64,000 nt of DNA from an uncultured Paracoccaceae bacterium (GCA_947489445.1 CANLDN010000001.1:558001-622000), one strand, 5' to 3'. Positions 46,304-56,120 are shown, counted from the stretch's first letter. Notes: generated from the sequence alone by a model not told the origin. Numbers and translations are program-made.

Positions 46304-47920
46304 TCAGCCCTGCACAAAATCCCAGACCTTTGATATCACCACCGACCCTTCGCCCACCGCAGACGCGACGCGCTTGACCGATCCGGCCCGCACATCACCA
46401 ACGGCAAAGATACCCGGATGCGATGTCTCATAGGGCGTATCTTTCCCCACAGCCTGACCGGTCTGCACAAAGCCTTTTCCGTCCAGCTCCACCAACCCCG
46501 ATAGCCAGCCCGTATTGGGGGCCGCCCCCACCATGATAAAGGCAGCGCGTGCATCAATCACCTGATCCGCACCATCGGCCTTGTTATGGATCGTCACCTG
46601 CTCCAGATGCGCATCGCCATGCAGCGCGGATATTTCTGTCTGATAATGAATGGTGATCGCGGGATCTGCCTCCAACCGGGACAGCAGATAATCCGACATG
46701 GACGCCGCGAGGCTCGGCCCCCGCACCAGCACATGAACGTGCTTGGCCGTGCGGGACAGATACATCGCCGCCTGCCCGGCAGAATTGCCGCCGCCAACCA
46801 CAATCGCATCGGTGTCGCGGCAATAGCGGGCCTCGACATCCGTGGCCGCATAATAGATGCCAACCCCTTCGAAATCTTCAAGTCGCGGGATCGGCAACCG
46901 GCGATACTGCACGCCCGTCGCCACAACAACAGCCTTGGCGCAGACAATCTCATCATCATCCAAGGTCGCACAGAACACACCATCATCGCGGCGTTCGAGC
47001 GCGCGCACCCGGCGGGGCACAGCAAACTGCGTGCCGAATTTCATCGCCTGCACTTCACCGCGCCAGACAAGATCAGAACCAGAAATACCTGTCGGAAAAC
47101 CCATGTAATTCTCAATCCGTGATGACGTGCCCGCCTGCCCGCCAATCGTCAGGTCCTCAACAACCAATGCACAAAGCCCTTCAGTTCCCGCATAAACACC
47201 TGCGGCCACACCTGCCGGACCACCACCCACGATCAACACATCAAAGATACGATCATCGCGCACAGCCATATCCAGGCCCAGCATTGCGGCAATCTTGGTT
47301 GGGGTCGGATCAGGGACAACATCATATTTGCCAAAGATCACGGCGGGCTTAGCCGCACCGATTTTGCAGGAATGGGCGACCGCCTCGGCCTCGTGCTCAC
47401 CCAATGTCAGACTGCGGAACGGGATCTTGTTACGGCCAGCAAAGGCCGCGATCTGACGGATATGGCGATCCTCTTCCGCCCCGATCAAAGTCAGACTGGC
47501 CTCACCACTTTCCAGCAAGCGGCGCCGACGGGCTGCAAAAACGGTGATCACGATATCCGACATCTCTGGAACACGCCCCATCAGCTCCAGCATCGGTTCG
47601 CGCTCCACCGTGATGATGCGCGATTTTTCGATGCAGCGCGCGCCCATCATGGCCTTGCCAGCCGATAGAAAACTGATTTCGCCAAAAAACTGCGTCGGCC
47701 CCAGATGCGCGTCGCCATAACGGCCACCTGTGCGGGGATCGACTGCCTCCACCGCGCCATCCACGACGTAATGAAAAGTCTCGGCGGGCTTACCATATTC
47801 CTGCAGCATCTCGCCTGCCGCCCAATCCCGTTCGACCCCAATCTCGCGCAATGCAGCGACATGGCTATCATGCAAAGGGGTGCGCACCATCGTGGCAAGG
47901 TCTTGGGCAAGGCTTTCCAT
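46304..47920 (-). CDS. cNMP-binding domain fused to a thioredoxin-reductase-like FAD protein
   Basis: A 538-residue fusion. Residues ~10-130 form a cyclic-nucleotide-binding beta-barrel (FGEISFLSAGKAMMGARC as the phosphate cassette). Residues ~145-220 are a thioredoxin-like spacer without CxxC. Residues ~225-535 are a TrxR-type two-dinucleotide domain: VLIVGGGPAGVAAGVYAG for FAD, AIVVGGGNSAGQAAMYL for NAD(P)H, and GIFAVGDVRAGSVKRVASAVGEG. The redox CxxC of TrxR is missing, so it does not reduce thioredoxin in the usual way. It may be a cAMP-gated oxidoreductase. The ATG at 47920 has GGAGAG upstream. Confidence 0.85.
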   Translation of the reverse strand: MESLAQDLATMVRTPLHDSHVAALREIGVERDWAAGEMLQEYGKPAETFHYVVDGAVEAVDPRTGGRYGDAHLGPTQFFGEISFLSAGKAMMGARCIEKSRIITVEREPMLELMGRVPEMSDIVITVFAARRRRLLESGEASLTLIGAEEDRHIRQIAAFAGRNKIPFRSLTLGEHEAEAVAHSCKIGAAKPAVIFGKYDVVPDPTPTKIAAMLGLDMAVRDDRIFDVLIVGGGPAGVAAGVYAGTEGLCALVVEDLTIGGQAGTSSRIENYMGFPTGISGSDLVWRGEVQAMKFGTQFAVPRRVRALERRDDGVFCATLDDDEIVCAKAVVVATGVQYRRLPIPRLEDFEGVGIYYAATDVEARYCRDTDAIVVGGGNSAGQAAMYLSRTAKHVHVLVRGPSLAASMSDYLLSRLEADPAITIHYQTEISALHGDAHLEQVTIHNKADGADQVIDARAAFIMVGAAPNTGWLSGLVELDGKGFVQTGQAVGKDTPYETSHPGIFAVGDVRAGSVKRVASAVGEGSVVISKVWDFVQG

Positions 47921-47969
47921 CAATCTCTCCTGTTCCTGAATTAATCACATAGGGTGCAATCGTAAAAAG

Positions 47970-48836
47970 TTAACGGCAATAAGACCCACTGCGATACCGG
48001 GCTGTGTCGAAATGAAAGTGATCGCGGTGAAACCGATTTGCGTCCGGCCCTAACACAGTGCCAAACAGCCCGCAGGCCGCCCGCCACATCTGACGCAAAC
48101 GCGCCCCATCGCGCGCTGAATTCCAATCCCTCAGCACTGTGATCTCGCGCCCGCTGCGCAGCCGAATACCCGCAATATCAATCGCGCGGCCCTTTGCATG
48201 TTCCGACAATCGGCCGTCTGCCGCGTTGTTCCGGTTCCGACAGGCGTAATGCGACACCACGCGCAAGCCCGCCACGCCGCCCCCTTCATCGCCCACCGCA
48301 GGGATCGCCCCCTGCTCCACCCAACGTTTCAGCGATGCGGCCGTCCGACAATCCATCGTTGCACGCGGGTTCAGCATCACGCCCGCGACCGACCGTACGC
48401 TGACCGCCTGTTCAATGCCGCAAGCGCCTGCGCCATTGACCGGGCCGATCGCCTCGCCCTGAATGGAAACGTCATCACAGACCTGTCCGCGGATACGGGC
48501 CAGACGTCGCTGCGCGCCTGCCTCTTCAATCGTGCGGGGGCGCAATACGGGCCGCATTGATACCGACAAGGCATAGGGGCTGAATGCAAACAACCCCACC
48601 TCAGCGCGGGCCTGCGGGCGGGTCGCAGCCCCATGTGTCAGATCAGCGCGGATATAGGGGCGCGCCTGTGGACGCAGCAACGCACCAGCTTCAACCGTGC
48701 CACGCGCGCGCGGGCGAATAACAGGTGCTTCGATTTCAGGAACAGGCCGCGCATTTGGCCGAACGGATCCATCAAGGGTCTGGGCTGCAACCGCGCCCGC
48801 CCAAAGGGCCAGCACAAGTACAGCCCGCCCAATCAA
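47970..48836 (-). CDS. Extensin-family (LAS-type) peptidoglycan peptidase, secreted
   Basis: A 288-residue protein with a signal peptide (MIGRAVLVLALWAGAVAAQ). A Pro/Arg-rich linker follows (residues ~25-110, repeated RPxARP). The C-terminal catalytic domain carries VVSHYACRNRN, LSEHAKGRAIDIAG and HRDHFHFD, the metal-binding His/Asp/His set of the extensin_C/M15-like fold. It probably trims peptidoglycan cross-links in the periplasm. It overlaps tyrC by 4 nt. Confidence 0.85.
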   Translation of the reverse strand: MIGRAVLVLALWAGAVAAQTLDGSVRPNARPVPEIEAPVIRPRARGTVEAGALLRPQARPYIRADLTHGAATRPQARAEVGLFAFSPYALSVSMRPVLRPRTIEEAGAQRRLARIRGQVCDDVSIQGEAIGPVNGAGACGIEQAVSVRSVAGVMLNPRATMDCRTAASLKRWVEQGAIPAVGDEGGGVAGLRVVSHYACRNRNNAADGRLSEHAKGRAIDIAGIRLRSGREITVLRDWNSARDGARLRQMWRAACGLFGTVLGPDANRFHRDHFHFDTARYRSGSYCR

Positions 48837-49756
48837 TCGCTTTTGGCCTTCTTGCGGCCAAAATCCGGGGCATCGGTGTCTTGCCCGGCCTCAATAATCC
48901 CCCGCCGGATAGCGCGGGTATGGGTGAAATACTCGTGCAAGTGATCGCCATCCCCCTGCCGAATGGCGCGCTGCAAGGCAAACAATTCCTCGGTAAATCG
49001 GCCCAAAATCTCAAGTGTGGCTTCTTTGTTGTTCAAAAACACATCGCGCCACATCACCGGATCAGAGGCCGCGATGCGCGTAAAATCCCTGAACCCCGCC
49101 GCCGAATACTTGATCACCTCGCTATCCGTCACCCGGCGCAAATCATCCGCGACACCGACCATCGTATAGGCAATCAGGTGTGGCGTGTGGCTGGTGACGG
49201 CCAGCACCAGATCATGATGATCGGCTTCCATCTCATCCACTTGGGACCCCATGCCGCGCCAAAGGGCAGCCAGACGATCAACCTCCGTACGGTCGCTGCC
49301 CTCCGGCGGGACCAGAATGCAGAAACGGTCATCAAACAGCTCCGCAAACCCTGATCGCGGTCCCGAATGCTCTGTCCCGGCCAACGGATGGGCGGGGATG
49401 AAATGCACGCCATCGGGTATATGCGGGGCCACCGCATCGATCACCGTACGCTTGACCGATCCAACATCACTGACCACGGCGCCGGGTTTCAACATCGGTG
49501 CTATCTCGCGCGCCACGGCATCCATCGCGCCAACAGGCACGCAAAGAACAACCAGATCGGCATCTTTCACCGCATCTGCCGCGCTGTCACACACCCGATC
49601 ACACAGGCCGATATCGCGCGCAATCTCGCGGGTCTCGGCTGAACGGGCATAACCCACAACTTCGCCCGCCAGCCCGGCGCGGCGCATCGCCAGCGACATG
49701 GATCCGGCAATCAGACCCAAACCGATCAGCGCGACACGCTCATAAAGCACGGCCAT
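48833..49756 (-). CDS. tyrC: Prephenate/arogenate dehydrogenase (cyclohexadienyl dehydrogenase)
   Basis: A 307-residue TyrA-type dehydrogenase. The NAD loop is ALIGLGLIAGSMSLAM, and the active-site block is HFIPAHPLAGTEHSGPRSG, with the catalytic His. It makes 4-hydroxyphenylpyruvate or tyrosine. No chorismate mutase or ACT domain is fused. It is coupled to hisC (TGATG) and to the extensin gene (ATGA). hisC-type aminotransferases also act on aromatic keto acids, which explains the pairing. Confidence 0.92.
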   Translation of the reverse strand: MAVLYERVALIGLGLIAGSMSLAMRRAGLAGEVVGYARSAETREIARDIGLCDRVCDSAADAVKDADLVVLCVPVGAMDAVAREIAPMLKPGAVVSDVGSVKRTVIDAVAPHIPDGVHFIPAHPLAGTEHSGPRSGFAELFDDRFCILVPPEGSDRTEVDRLAALWRGMGSQVDEMEADHHDLVLAVTSHTPHLIAYTMVGVADDLRRVTDSEVIKYSAAGFRDFTRIAASDPVMWRDVFLNNKEATLEILGRFTEELFALQRAIRQGDGDHLHEYFTHTRAIRRGIIEAGQDTDAPDFGRKKAKSD

Positions 49757-50841
49757 CAAACGGCCCCTTTGAACTGCGCCACAGCATGTACCACACGGCG
49801 GCAGGCGCTTTCATCGCCCACGGTGATGCGCAGGCAGTGGGGCAGCTTATACCCGGCCACCTTGCGCACGATGATGCCGGCATCCCGCAATTTGGCATCG
49901 CAGGCATCCGCCTCGGCCTCATCGGTAAACCGCGCCAGAACAAAATTTGCGGTCGACGTATCCGATGGCACGCCAAGCTCGGCCAAAGCCGTCGCCATCC
50001 ATTCCCGCCACTTGGCATTCTCGATCCGGCATTTCTCTGTATGCTCGGTGTCGCGCACAGCGGCCTCTGCCGCGGCCAATGCAGCGGCCGACAGATTGAA
50101 CGGGCCTCTGATCCGGTTGAGCACATCAATCACAGCCTGCGGGGCATAGCCCCAACCAACACGCATGCCCCCCAGCCCGTAAATCTTGGAAAACGTCCGG
50201 GACATGACCACATTCTCGCGGCTTTCCACCAGCGATTTACCGGCGTCAAAACCTTCGACATATTCGGCATAGGCACCATCCAGCACAAGCAATGCCTGCG
50301 ACGGCAAACCATTGGCAAGCCGGGCCACCTCGGCCGCGCCAACCATGGTGCCTGTGGGATTGGCAGGGTTCGCAACAAAGACAAGTTTGGTCTTCGGACC
50401 ACAAGCCGCCAGGATCGCATCAACATCCACCACACGCTCATGCTCGGGCACAACCACCGGGGTTGCACCACAGGCACGGGCATAAATCGGATACATCGAA
50501 AACCCGTGTTCGGTGAACACCACCTCATCACCCGGCCCGGCATAGGCCTCTGCCAGCAGCTTCAGGACTTCACCCGATCCCACACCGCAGAACACACGCG
50601 CGGGATCAACGCCCCACACATCGCCAATGGCGGCACGCAGGGCGGCATGATCCGTGGATGGATAGCGGTGCAGGTCATGTGCCGCACGGCGAAACGCCTC
50701 TTTCGCGGCTTCGCTGGGGCCCAGCGGATTCTCATTCGACGACAGTTTCAGGACATTGCGCACGCCGTCCAGATGCGCCTCACCGCCCTTATATAGCGCG
50801 ATGTCCATAATACCCGGTTGCGGTTGAATACCGTCTGCCAT
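49756..50841 (-). CDS. hisC: Histidinol-phosphate / aromatic aminotransferase
   Basis: A 361-residue class I/II PLP aminotransferase. The PLP lysine is Lys219 in [18 protein letters not shown]; the substrate and cofactor residues lie in [10 protein letters not shown] and NPANPTGT. The sequence fits HisC (HisC2-like). Linked to tyrC rather than to his genes, it may serve in tyrosine and phenylalanine synthesis as well as in histidine synthesis. Divergent from the methyltransferase at 50983. Confidence 0.9.
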   Translation of the reverse strand: MADGIQPQPGIMDIALYKGGEAHLDGVRNVLKLSSNENPLGPSEAAKEAFRRAAHDLHRYPSTDHAALRAAIGDVWGVDPARVFCGVGSGEVLKLLAEAYAGPGDEVVFTEHGFSMYPIYARACGATPVVVPEHERVVDVDAILAACGPKTKLVFVANPANPTGTMVGAAEVARLANGLPSQALLVLDGAYAEYVEGFDAGKSLVESRENVVMSRTFSKIYGLGGMRVGWGYAPQAVIDVLNRIRGPFNLSAAALAAAEAAVRDTEHTEKCRIENAKWREWMATALAELGVPSDTSTANFVLARFTDEAEADACDAKLRDAGIIVRKVAGYKLPHCLRITVGDESACRRVVHAVAQFKGAV

Positions 50842-50982
50842 GACGCCCCTGCCTTTGTCGTTCGGCCCGTTCTATCGCCACGCCCGATCCATGACCAGAG
50901 CCAACAGGTTTTGTCCGAACCGCGCGCGTTTTTGGCAAACCCGCGAAAGCCCGCCAGAGACCACGCTGCTACACCACAGATC

Positions 50983-51612
50983 ATGACAACAGATGCCCCC
51001 CTTATCCAATCCTACGATCAGGCCGCCGCCAAATGGCGCAGCAAGATCGAAGGACTCGGCTACACCGCCGCCTACCGTTGGCTGGTCGATCAGGCCGGGC
51101 TGCAAACCGGCGGCGCATCCGTTCTTGACGCAGGCTGCGGCACCGGCGATTTCGCCCGCGCCCTGATCGAGGTGTCAGGCCGGCCCGCCAGCGTGACACT
51201 GCTGGACCCTTCGGCGGAAATGGTCGCAACCGCCGCACGGTCCCTCGCCCATATCACACCCGATATCCGCCCACTGATCGCGGGTCTGGAAAACGCGACT
51301 CAGACGCTCCATGACATCGTGCTCTGCGCCCATGTCATCGAACATTTCACCGATCCGCGTGCAGCGCTGCATCTACTCAAACGGCAACTCGCGCCCAACG
51401 GACGCCTCCTGTTGATCGTCAGCAAACCGCATTGGTGCAACTGGATTATCTGGGTGCGCTGGCGGCACCGGATGATCAAGCCCGCCCGCATGCAGCAGCA
51501 TATCGCGACCACCGGCTTATATTGTCTGTGGGACGCGGGGTTTCCCGCAGGGCCGCCCAGCCGGTCAAGCCACGCCTACCTGATCACGCATGCCCAAAAG
51601 GACGCAACATGA
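50983..51612 (+). CDS. Class I SAM-dependent methyltransferase
   Basis: A 209-residue methyltransferase. The SAM motif I is VLDAGCGTGDFARAL near residue 47, motif II/III are TLLDPSAEMVATAAR and CAHVIEHFTDPRAAL, and motif IV is LAPNGRLLLIVS. The target is unknown. The ATG at 50983 begins the homologous part. It is coupled to the ABM gene (ATGA). Confidence 0.82.
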   Translation: MTTDAPLIQSYDQAAAKWRSKIEGLGYTAAYRWLVDQAGLQTGGASVLDAGCGTGDFARALIEVSGRPASVTLLDPSAEMVATAARSLAHITPDIRPLIAGLENATQTLHDIVLCAHVIEHFTDPRAALHLLKRQLAPNGRLLLIVSKPHWCNWIIWVRWRHRMIKPARMQQHIATTGLYCLWDAGFPAGPPSRSSHAYLITHAQKDAT

Positions 51613-51902
51613 TCTATGTCGAAGTCAACTTTACCGTCGCCCCCGCAGACCGGCCTGTGGCCATCACCTGCCTGCGCGCCGAAGCACCCCAAATGCGCGC
51701 CATGCCCGGCAATCGGTCGGTCCGGGTTTTGACCGACCCCAATGACAACGGCTCAATCACACTGCTGCATCAATGGGACAATCTGGTAGGCCTTGACGCC
51801 TATCGCAAGGGCCCCCTTTTTGCCGCGATCGGCGGCACCTTGCGGCCCATGATGACAGGGGCGCCCAGCACGAAGGTTTATGAAGCACAGCTCCTGGATT
51901 AA
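51609..51902 (+). CDS. ABM-domain (antibiotic biosynthesis monooxygenase) small protein
   Basis: A 97-residue dimeric alpha/beta-barrel protein. The pattern IYVEVNFTVAPADRPVAI, then VRVLTDPNDNGSITLLHQWD, and LDAYRKGPLFAAIGGTL is that of ABM/YgiN-like quinol monooxygenases. It needs no cofactor. The true start overlaps the methyltransferase stop by 4 nt. The function in this mini-operon is unknown. Confidence 0.8.
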   Translation: MIYVEVNFTVAPADRPVAITCLRAEAPQMRAMPGNRSVRVLTDPNDNGSITLLHQWDNLVGLDAYRKGPLFAAIGGTLRPMMTGAPSTKVYEAQLLD

Positions 51903-51911
51903 CCTACGCCA

Positions 51912-52661
51912 ATGTCCGACCTGCCCGCCTTTTGCGTCTACCGCGATTTCCCGCCCGAAACGGGCAAGACGGTGCAATTCGACCGTCACTACCTGCTCTA
52001 CGCCGCCAAAGGGACGATGCGCCTGCAAGCGGCGGGGCGGGCATGGACCCTGCCACCGGCGCGCGCCGCGCTGATCGCAGCCGATGCGCCAATCACCCTC
52101 GACATCGCGACGACAATCACCTGCTGCTCAGCGCTCTTTTCACCGACGCACTACGCCGCACCGGCAGAGCCGCTCCGCGTTCTGGACATGTCACCGCTGG
52201 CCCGCGAGCTGATCCTTGCCTGCCGGTCATATGGGCCAGACCAGACCGCATTGGACCCCGACGGCAAACAGCTTTTCGATACGCTTTACATGCTGGCCAC
52301 TCGCGCCGCTGCTGCACCCAACGAAATGTGGATGCCAGTCGGCCAGTCCGATGCGGTTCAAACAGCGCTGACCCTGACCGAAACGCGCATTGGCGAAACC
52401 ATTGCATTCGCTGAAATCGCCACCGCAGTCGGCCTGACCGAACGGACCCTCGCGCGCCGTTTTCAGGAAGAGGTCGGCATGCCATGGCGCGACTGCCTGC
52501 GCAGGTTACGCATGATCCGCGCGGTAGAGGCCCTGTCGGACCCCACCCGCCAAGTCACCCAAATCGCCATGGATGTCGGCTACAGCTCATCCAGCGCATT
52601 CAACAGCGCATTTCTGGATTTCGTCGGGCAAACGCCCAGCGCGTTCCGAGCGGGGCTTTAG
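51912..52661 (+). CDS. AraC-family transcriptional regulator
   Basis: A 249-residue regulator. The N-terminal cupin-like domain (residues ~15-110) includes HYLLYAAKGTMRLQA. The C-terminal double helix-turn-helix has FAEIATAVGLTERTLARRFQEEVG and VTQIAMDVGYSSSSAFNSAFLDFVGQTPSAFRA. It follows the ABM gene by 9 nt, so it may control its own operon. It overlaps the convergent AsmA-like gene by 4 nt. Confidence 0.9.
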   Translation: MSDLPAFCVYRDFPPETGKTVQFDRHYLLYAAKGTMRLQAAGRAWTLPPARAALIAADAPITLDIATTITCCSALFSPTHYAAPAEPLRVLDMSPLARELILACRSYGPDQTALDPDGKQLFDTLYMLATRAAAAPNEMWMPVGQSDAVQTALTLTETRIGETIAFAEIATAVGLTERTLARRFQEEVGMPWRDCLRRLRMIRAVEALSDPTRQVTQIAMDVGYSSSSAFNSAFLDFVGQTPSAFRAGL

Positions 52662-53932
52662 GGGTCGTCCCGTTCAATCCCCAAAATATTGCGCACACCA
52701 TCGGTGAAGCCACGCAAGCGCCCCTCCGCCTGATCCGCGGTCACGGGTTCGCCGGACGCCAGCACCAGTGCGATCCCCTTGATCAACGCATTCCACCACG
52801 CAGTCAGATCGCCTGAAGCCGTATCACGAAACCCATTTTCGTCCAGCACCAACCGAAAGGCGAGATCAACATCACCGCGATTGGTATCAAGAACGTCGGC
52901 CAAGGTCGTGGCAAACAGCGCCTCAGTCAGACCGCCAACCCGTGACGGGTCAATCTCTGCATCCCGCAGGGCGATCTGCCACCCGGTATCAAGCGTGATA
53001 TCATCGCGTCGCCACTCGTCCTGCATCAGTGCGGATATCGTGCCATCATCAAACCAACGGATTGGGGCGGCGTTTGTGAACGCACCAAGGGTCGTCAGCT
53101 CCATTTTCTCCAACGCCCATTCTGTACGACGTCCGTCGCCGTCGATCTTCTCAGTCATGACCCGCAAATCGGCACCATCAAAGCTGGCCTTTAGGTTAGA
53201 CCGGAACAGCAGATCAAATGGTGCCCAATTGCTGCGCAATGGCTCCACGATTGCTGTCTCGATCTCCAGAGCATGACGGCCACCATCAGGCTGTTCAACA
53301 ACCATCACAGCATTAGTGACATTCAGCATTTCCACCACAAACCGGCGCCCACCGCGTTCCTTCTGGGTTGCGTCGGCTCTGCCCCGCGCAGCTAGCGCGC
53401 ACTGCACCAAAACATCTGCATTGGTCACCACCATCCGGTCCAAGCGCACCGTTGATGTCAACAGGCTCAGCACAGCTAGATCAGCTTCCAGCTGCCCGAC
53501 CGTCACATCTGCTATTGTCCCATCAGCCGTCCGGCCAGAAACCCGCAAGTCGCCTAGCAGCAACTGACCGGACCATAAATCACCTTCCACCGCGCGCAAT
53601 TCAACGGTGTAATCCGTTCGGCTCGCAGCCAAATCAACGGCCCAGCGCAGTGTGGGCGCAAAAAAGAACTGATTGGCGACAAAAAGCGCGGTACCCACAA
53701 CCACCACAGGCGTCAGCAAAACGTAAGACCAGGTGCGACGACGACGGCGACGGATATCGGCAGGAACGCGCGTTCTGGCCACGCGCCACGTGGAAAAAAA
53801 ACTGCCGAATATCAAGGACAGCAAAGCCACAAAGCCGGCGGAAATCGCCGCAAAAATCGGTGCGACCAACGCCAGAAGCGGTGCCAAAGCAACGACCAAA
53901 AGCTGGGCAATCAGCCCAAAGAGCAATTCCAT
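52658..53932 (-). CDS. Uncharacterised AsmA-like membrane-anchored protein
   Basis: A 424-residue protein. Two or three hydrophobic segments occur in residues 1-95 (AQLLVVALAPLLALVAPIFA, then VLLTPVVVVGTALFVANQFF) with a basic RRRRRR loop between. The remaining 330 residues are beta-rich with repeated D(L/V)..L.V patterns, as in AsmA/DUF748-type proteins that extend into the periplasm. No known domain is certain. It begins 10 nt after hss on the same strand. Confidence 0.65.
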   Translation of the reverse strand: MELLFGLIAQLLVVALAPLLALVAPIFAAISAGFVALLSLIFGSFFSTWRVARTRVPADIRRRRRRTWSYVLLTPVVVVGTALFVANQFFFAPTLRWAVDLAASRTDYTVELRAVEGDLWSGQLLLGDLRVSGRTADGTIADVTVGQLEADLAVLSLLTSTVRLDRMVVTNADVLVQCALAARGRADATQKERGGRRFVVEMLNVTNAVMVVEQPDGGRHALEIETAIVEPLRSNWAPFDLLFRSNLKASFDGADLRVMTEKIDGDGRRTEWALEKMELTTLGAFTNAAPIRWFDDGTISALMQDEWRRDDITLDTGWQIALRDAEIDPSRVGGLTEALFATTLADVLDTNRGDVDLAFRLVLDENGFRDTASGDLTAWWNALIKGIALVLASGEPVTADQAEGRLRGFTDGVRNILGIERDDP

Positions 53933-53942
53933 AAACTACACC

Positions 53943-55361
53943 TTAAGTCGCCAACACATTCCGAAATTGCCACGGATCGCTTTCATCAATATCCTCGGCG
54001 AAGTGTTCCCAGCGGTCCTGCAATGGCGTCCAATCCGTATAATGTGCCTCGACCGGGCCAAGATAAGGGCGCTGCACTTCAAGACAACGCACATGATCCA
54101 TCTCGTCGGTCTCAACAATCCCGGCCTCAGGGTTCTCCAACGCCCAGACCATCCCGGCCAAAACAGCCGACGTCACCTGCAGGCCGGTTGCATTTTGATA
54201 GGGTGCCAACGCCTTGGTTTCTTCGTTCGACAGACGCGAGCCGAACCAAAGCGCATTCTTCTCATGGCCATAAAGGAGTACGCCCAATTCATCGATGCCG
54301 GTGACAATTTCATCGACATCCAAAATCTCGTGCACCTGCTGCTGACGACCCGCACCGAACATCTCGTGCAGGGACAACACCGCGTCATCGCAGGGGTGAT
54401 AGGCATAATGACAAGTCGGGCGGAATTCCGGGTTCCCGGCATCCCCGACAGTAAAGTAATCCGCAATGCTCACCGATTCATTATGCGTCACCAGATATCC
54501 AAACTGCGGGCCGGGCGTCGGACACCACGTATGGACGCGAGTAATCGCTCCGGGGCGCTCAAACCAGATCGCCGCCTGACAGCCCGTATCATAGCTATGC
54601 GCCGTCTCCGGCATCCATGTCTCATGCGTGCCCCAGCCCAGCTCAGCAGGCTGAAAACCTTCCGCAATAAAGCCTTCCACCGACCAGGTATTCACAAACA
54701 CATCGCGCGGGCGCGGCTTTGCCCGGGCCTGCGTGTCACGTTCTGCAATATGCACACCCTTGACGCCCAGCGACTGCATCAGCTTGCCCCAGCCCGCACG
54801 ATCCGTAGGCATCGGATCATCGCGGCCCAGATCGCGCACCAACGTCATCAACCCTTCCTTGACGAACCAACTGACCATACCGGGATTGGCGCCACAGCAA
54901 CTGACCGCCGTTGTGCCGCCCGGATTGGCCGCCTTTTCATCCCGGACCGTCTGGCGCAGGGCATAATTCGTCCGCTCCGCATTGTCAGTCGTGTCGAAAT
55001 AGAAGCCCGCCCAAGGTTCCACCACCGTATCAATATAAAGCACACCCATCTCGCGGCAGTATTTCATCAAATCCAAAGATGATGTGTCGACTGATAGATT
55101 AACGCAAAACCCTTTGCCCTCAGGGAACAGGCCCTTTAACACGTCGCGGTAATTCTCCGGGGTCAGGGCAACCTGATGATGGGTGATCCCCTGCGCGGCC
55201 AAAAACGCGGCACTGTCGGGGTTTGGATCAACCACACTGAATTTGTCTGTGTCATACTCAAAATGACGCTGGATCAGCGGCAGGGTACCCTTCCCGATCG
55301 AACCAAAGCCAATCATGACAACGGCTCCATCGATTCGGCCAAACACAGGATAATCAGTCAT
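53943..55361 (-). CDS. hss: Homospermidine synthase
   Basis: A 472-residue NAD-dependent enzyme. The nucleotide loop is VMIGFGSIGKGTLPLI at the N-terminus. The block SVDTSSLDLMKYCREMGVLYIDT and the catalytic region VEPWAGFYFD follow. It makes sym-homospermidine from two putrescines, the main triamine in many alphaproteobacteria. The ATG at 55361 gives MTDYPVFGRIDG, the family's start. The length is standard. Confidence 0.92.
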   Translation of the reverse strand: MTDYPVFGRIDGAVVMIGFGSIGKGTLPLIQRHFEYDTDKFSVVDPNPDSAAFLAAQGITHHQVALTPENYRDVLKGLFPEGKGFCVNLSVDTSSLDLMKYCREMGVLYIDTVVEPWAGFYFDTTDNAERTNYALRQTVRDEKAANPGGTTAVSCCGANPGMVSWFVKEGLMTLVRDLGRDDPMPTDRAGWGKLMQSLGVKGVHIAERDTQARAKPRPRDVFVNTWSVEGFIAEGFQPAELGWGTHETWMPETAHSYDTGCQAAIWFERPGAITRVHTWCPTPGPQFGYLVTHNESVSIADYFTVGDAGNPEFRPTCHYAYHPCDDAVLSLHEMFGAGRQQQVHEILDVDEIVTGIDELGVLLYGHEKNALWFGSRLSNEETKALAPYQNATGLQVTSAVLAGMVWALENPEAGIVETDEMDHVRCLEVQRPYLGPVEAHYTDWTPLQDRWEHFAEDIDESDPWQFRNVLAT

Positions 55362-55557
55362 GAGGCGGTCCCTTCGCATGTGCAGTTCGTTCAGAAATCA
55401 ATAGGCGATCAAAACCGGATTGAAAATGGGCAGGACAATGCGCCCATCACTGCGGATTTGTTGCGCAACCGGAACAAGATTAACCAAGCAAATCAAACAA
55501 TTTTGGCGTTAACTTTGAAAGACGTTGATTCAAACTGAAAATGACCGGACTTTCTTC

Positions 55558-55580
55558 AAATTGCTGTAAAAATGACAAAG
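55558..55580 (+). promoter_or_regulatory. Element shared with the beta-helix paralog (copy 1)
   Basis: AAATTGCTGTAAAAATGACA followed by AAG lies 48 nt before the start at 55629. It matches the copy at 57584-57607 (minus strand) at 20 of the first 22 positions. Part of a duplicated promoter; the core elements cannot be fixed. Confidence 0.55.
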
Positions 55581-55628
55581 TTGACCAACAGGTAAAGAAC
55601 TTGTTTACTAGTGAGTGGAGTGAGTGAA

Positions 55629-56063
55629 ATGAATTTCAGAACGACTATTTTGGCGTTTGCGCTGGGTATTTCCGCAGTCGCAAGCACCGCAGCCGCCGAG
55701 AACAAAATCATCGTCACCAACGGCAATGATGACGGGGCCGGATCGCTGCGCACAGCATTGGAATTTGCCGCCACGCAACGGCAGGCGAGCAAAATCCTGA
55801 TCGCCACCCGCGATGATATCTCACTGAATAGCCCGCTTGTTTATGATGGCACCGCACCGCTTGCCCTGATCGGAACCGGCCAACGGCTGATTGGCGATGC
55901 GGGTACCGATTTGCTGACAATCACGCGGGGCATCGATCTGGTGATCACCGGGCTGGATATGCCCGGTCTGAACGATGCTGATGATGCAACGGTAACGGTG
56001 CAAGGCATCCTGATCAAAATGGAAGCGCCCCTTGCAACCGCAATTGACACGCCAGCCATCTGA
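55629..56063 (+). CDS. Short secreted CSLREAI-type beta-helix protein
   Basis: A 144-residue protein with a signal peptide (MNFRTTILAFALGISAVASTAAA). The mature part starts IIVTNGNDDGAGSLRTALEFAA, the SLR-x-A motif of CSLREAI-type surface proteins, and continues with LIATRDDISLN and LALIGTGQRL. It aligns with the first ~120 residues of the 470-residue protein encoded at 56123-57535 and stops before its beta-helix coils. It is therefore a truncated or minimal paralog. The ATG at 55629 follows GGAGTGAGTGAA. Confidence 0.7.
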   Translation: MNFRTTILAFALGISAVASTAAAENKIIVTNGNDDGAGSLRTALEFAATQRQASKILIATRDDISLNSPLVYDGTAPLALIGTGQRLIGDAGTDLLTITRGIDLVITGLDMPGLNDADDATVTVQGILIKMEAPLATAIDTPAI

Positions 56064-56084
56064 ACAAACCCAAAACCAATAACC

Positions 56085-56120
56085 AAAGGGCGTACTGATT
56101 GATCAGTACGCCCTTTTTTT
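56085..56120. terminator. Bidirectionally placed terminator between the beta-helix paralogs
   Basis: Perfect 14-bp stem AAAGGGCGTACTGA / TCAGTACGCCCTTT with loop TTGA, followed on the plus strand by more Ts. It terminates the short plus-strand gene and lies directly beyond the stop of the minus-strand paralog, so it may serve both. Confidence 0.85.

Noticed and set aside
46042..46377. 111-codon plus-strand frame upstream of ileS
   Set aside because: It runs into the 3' end of the convergent FAD gene, and has low-complexity Arg/Pro content after a short hydrophobic start.
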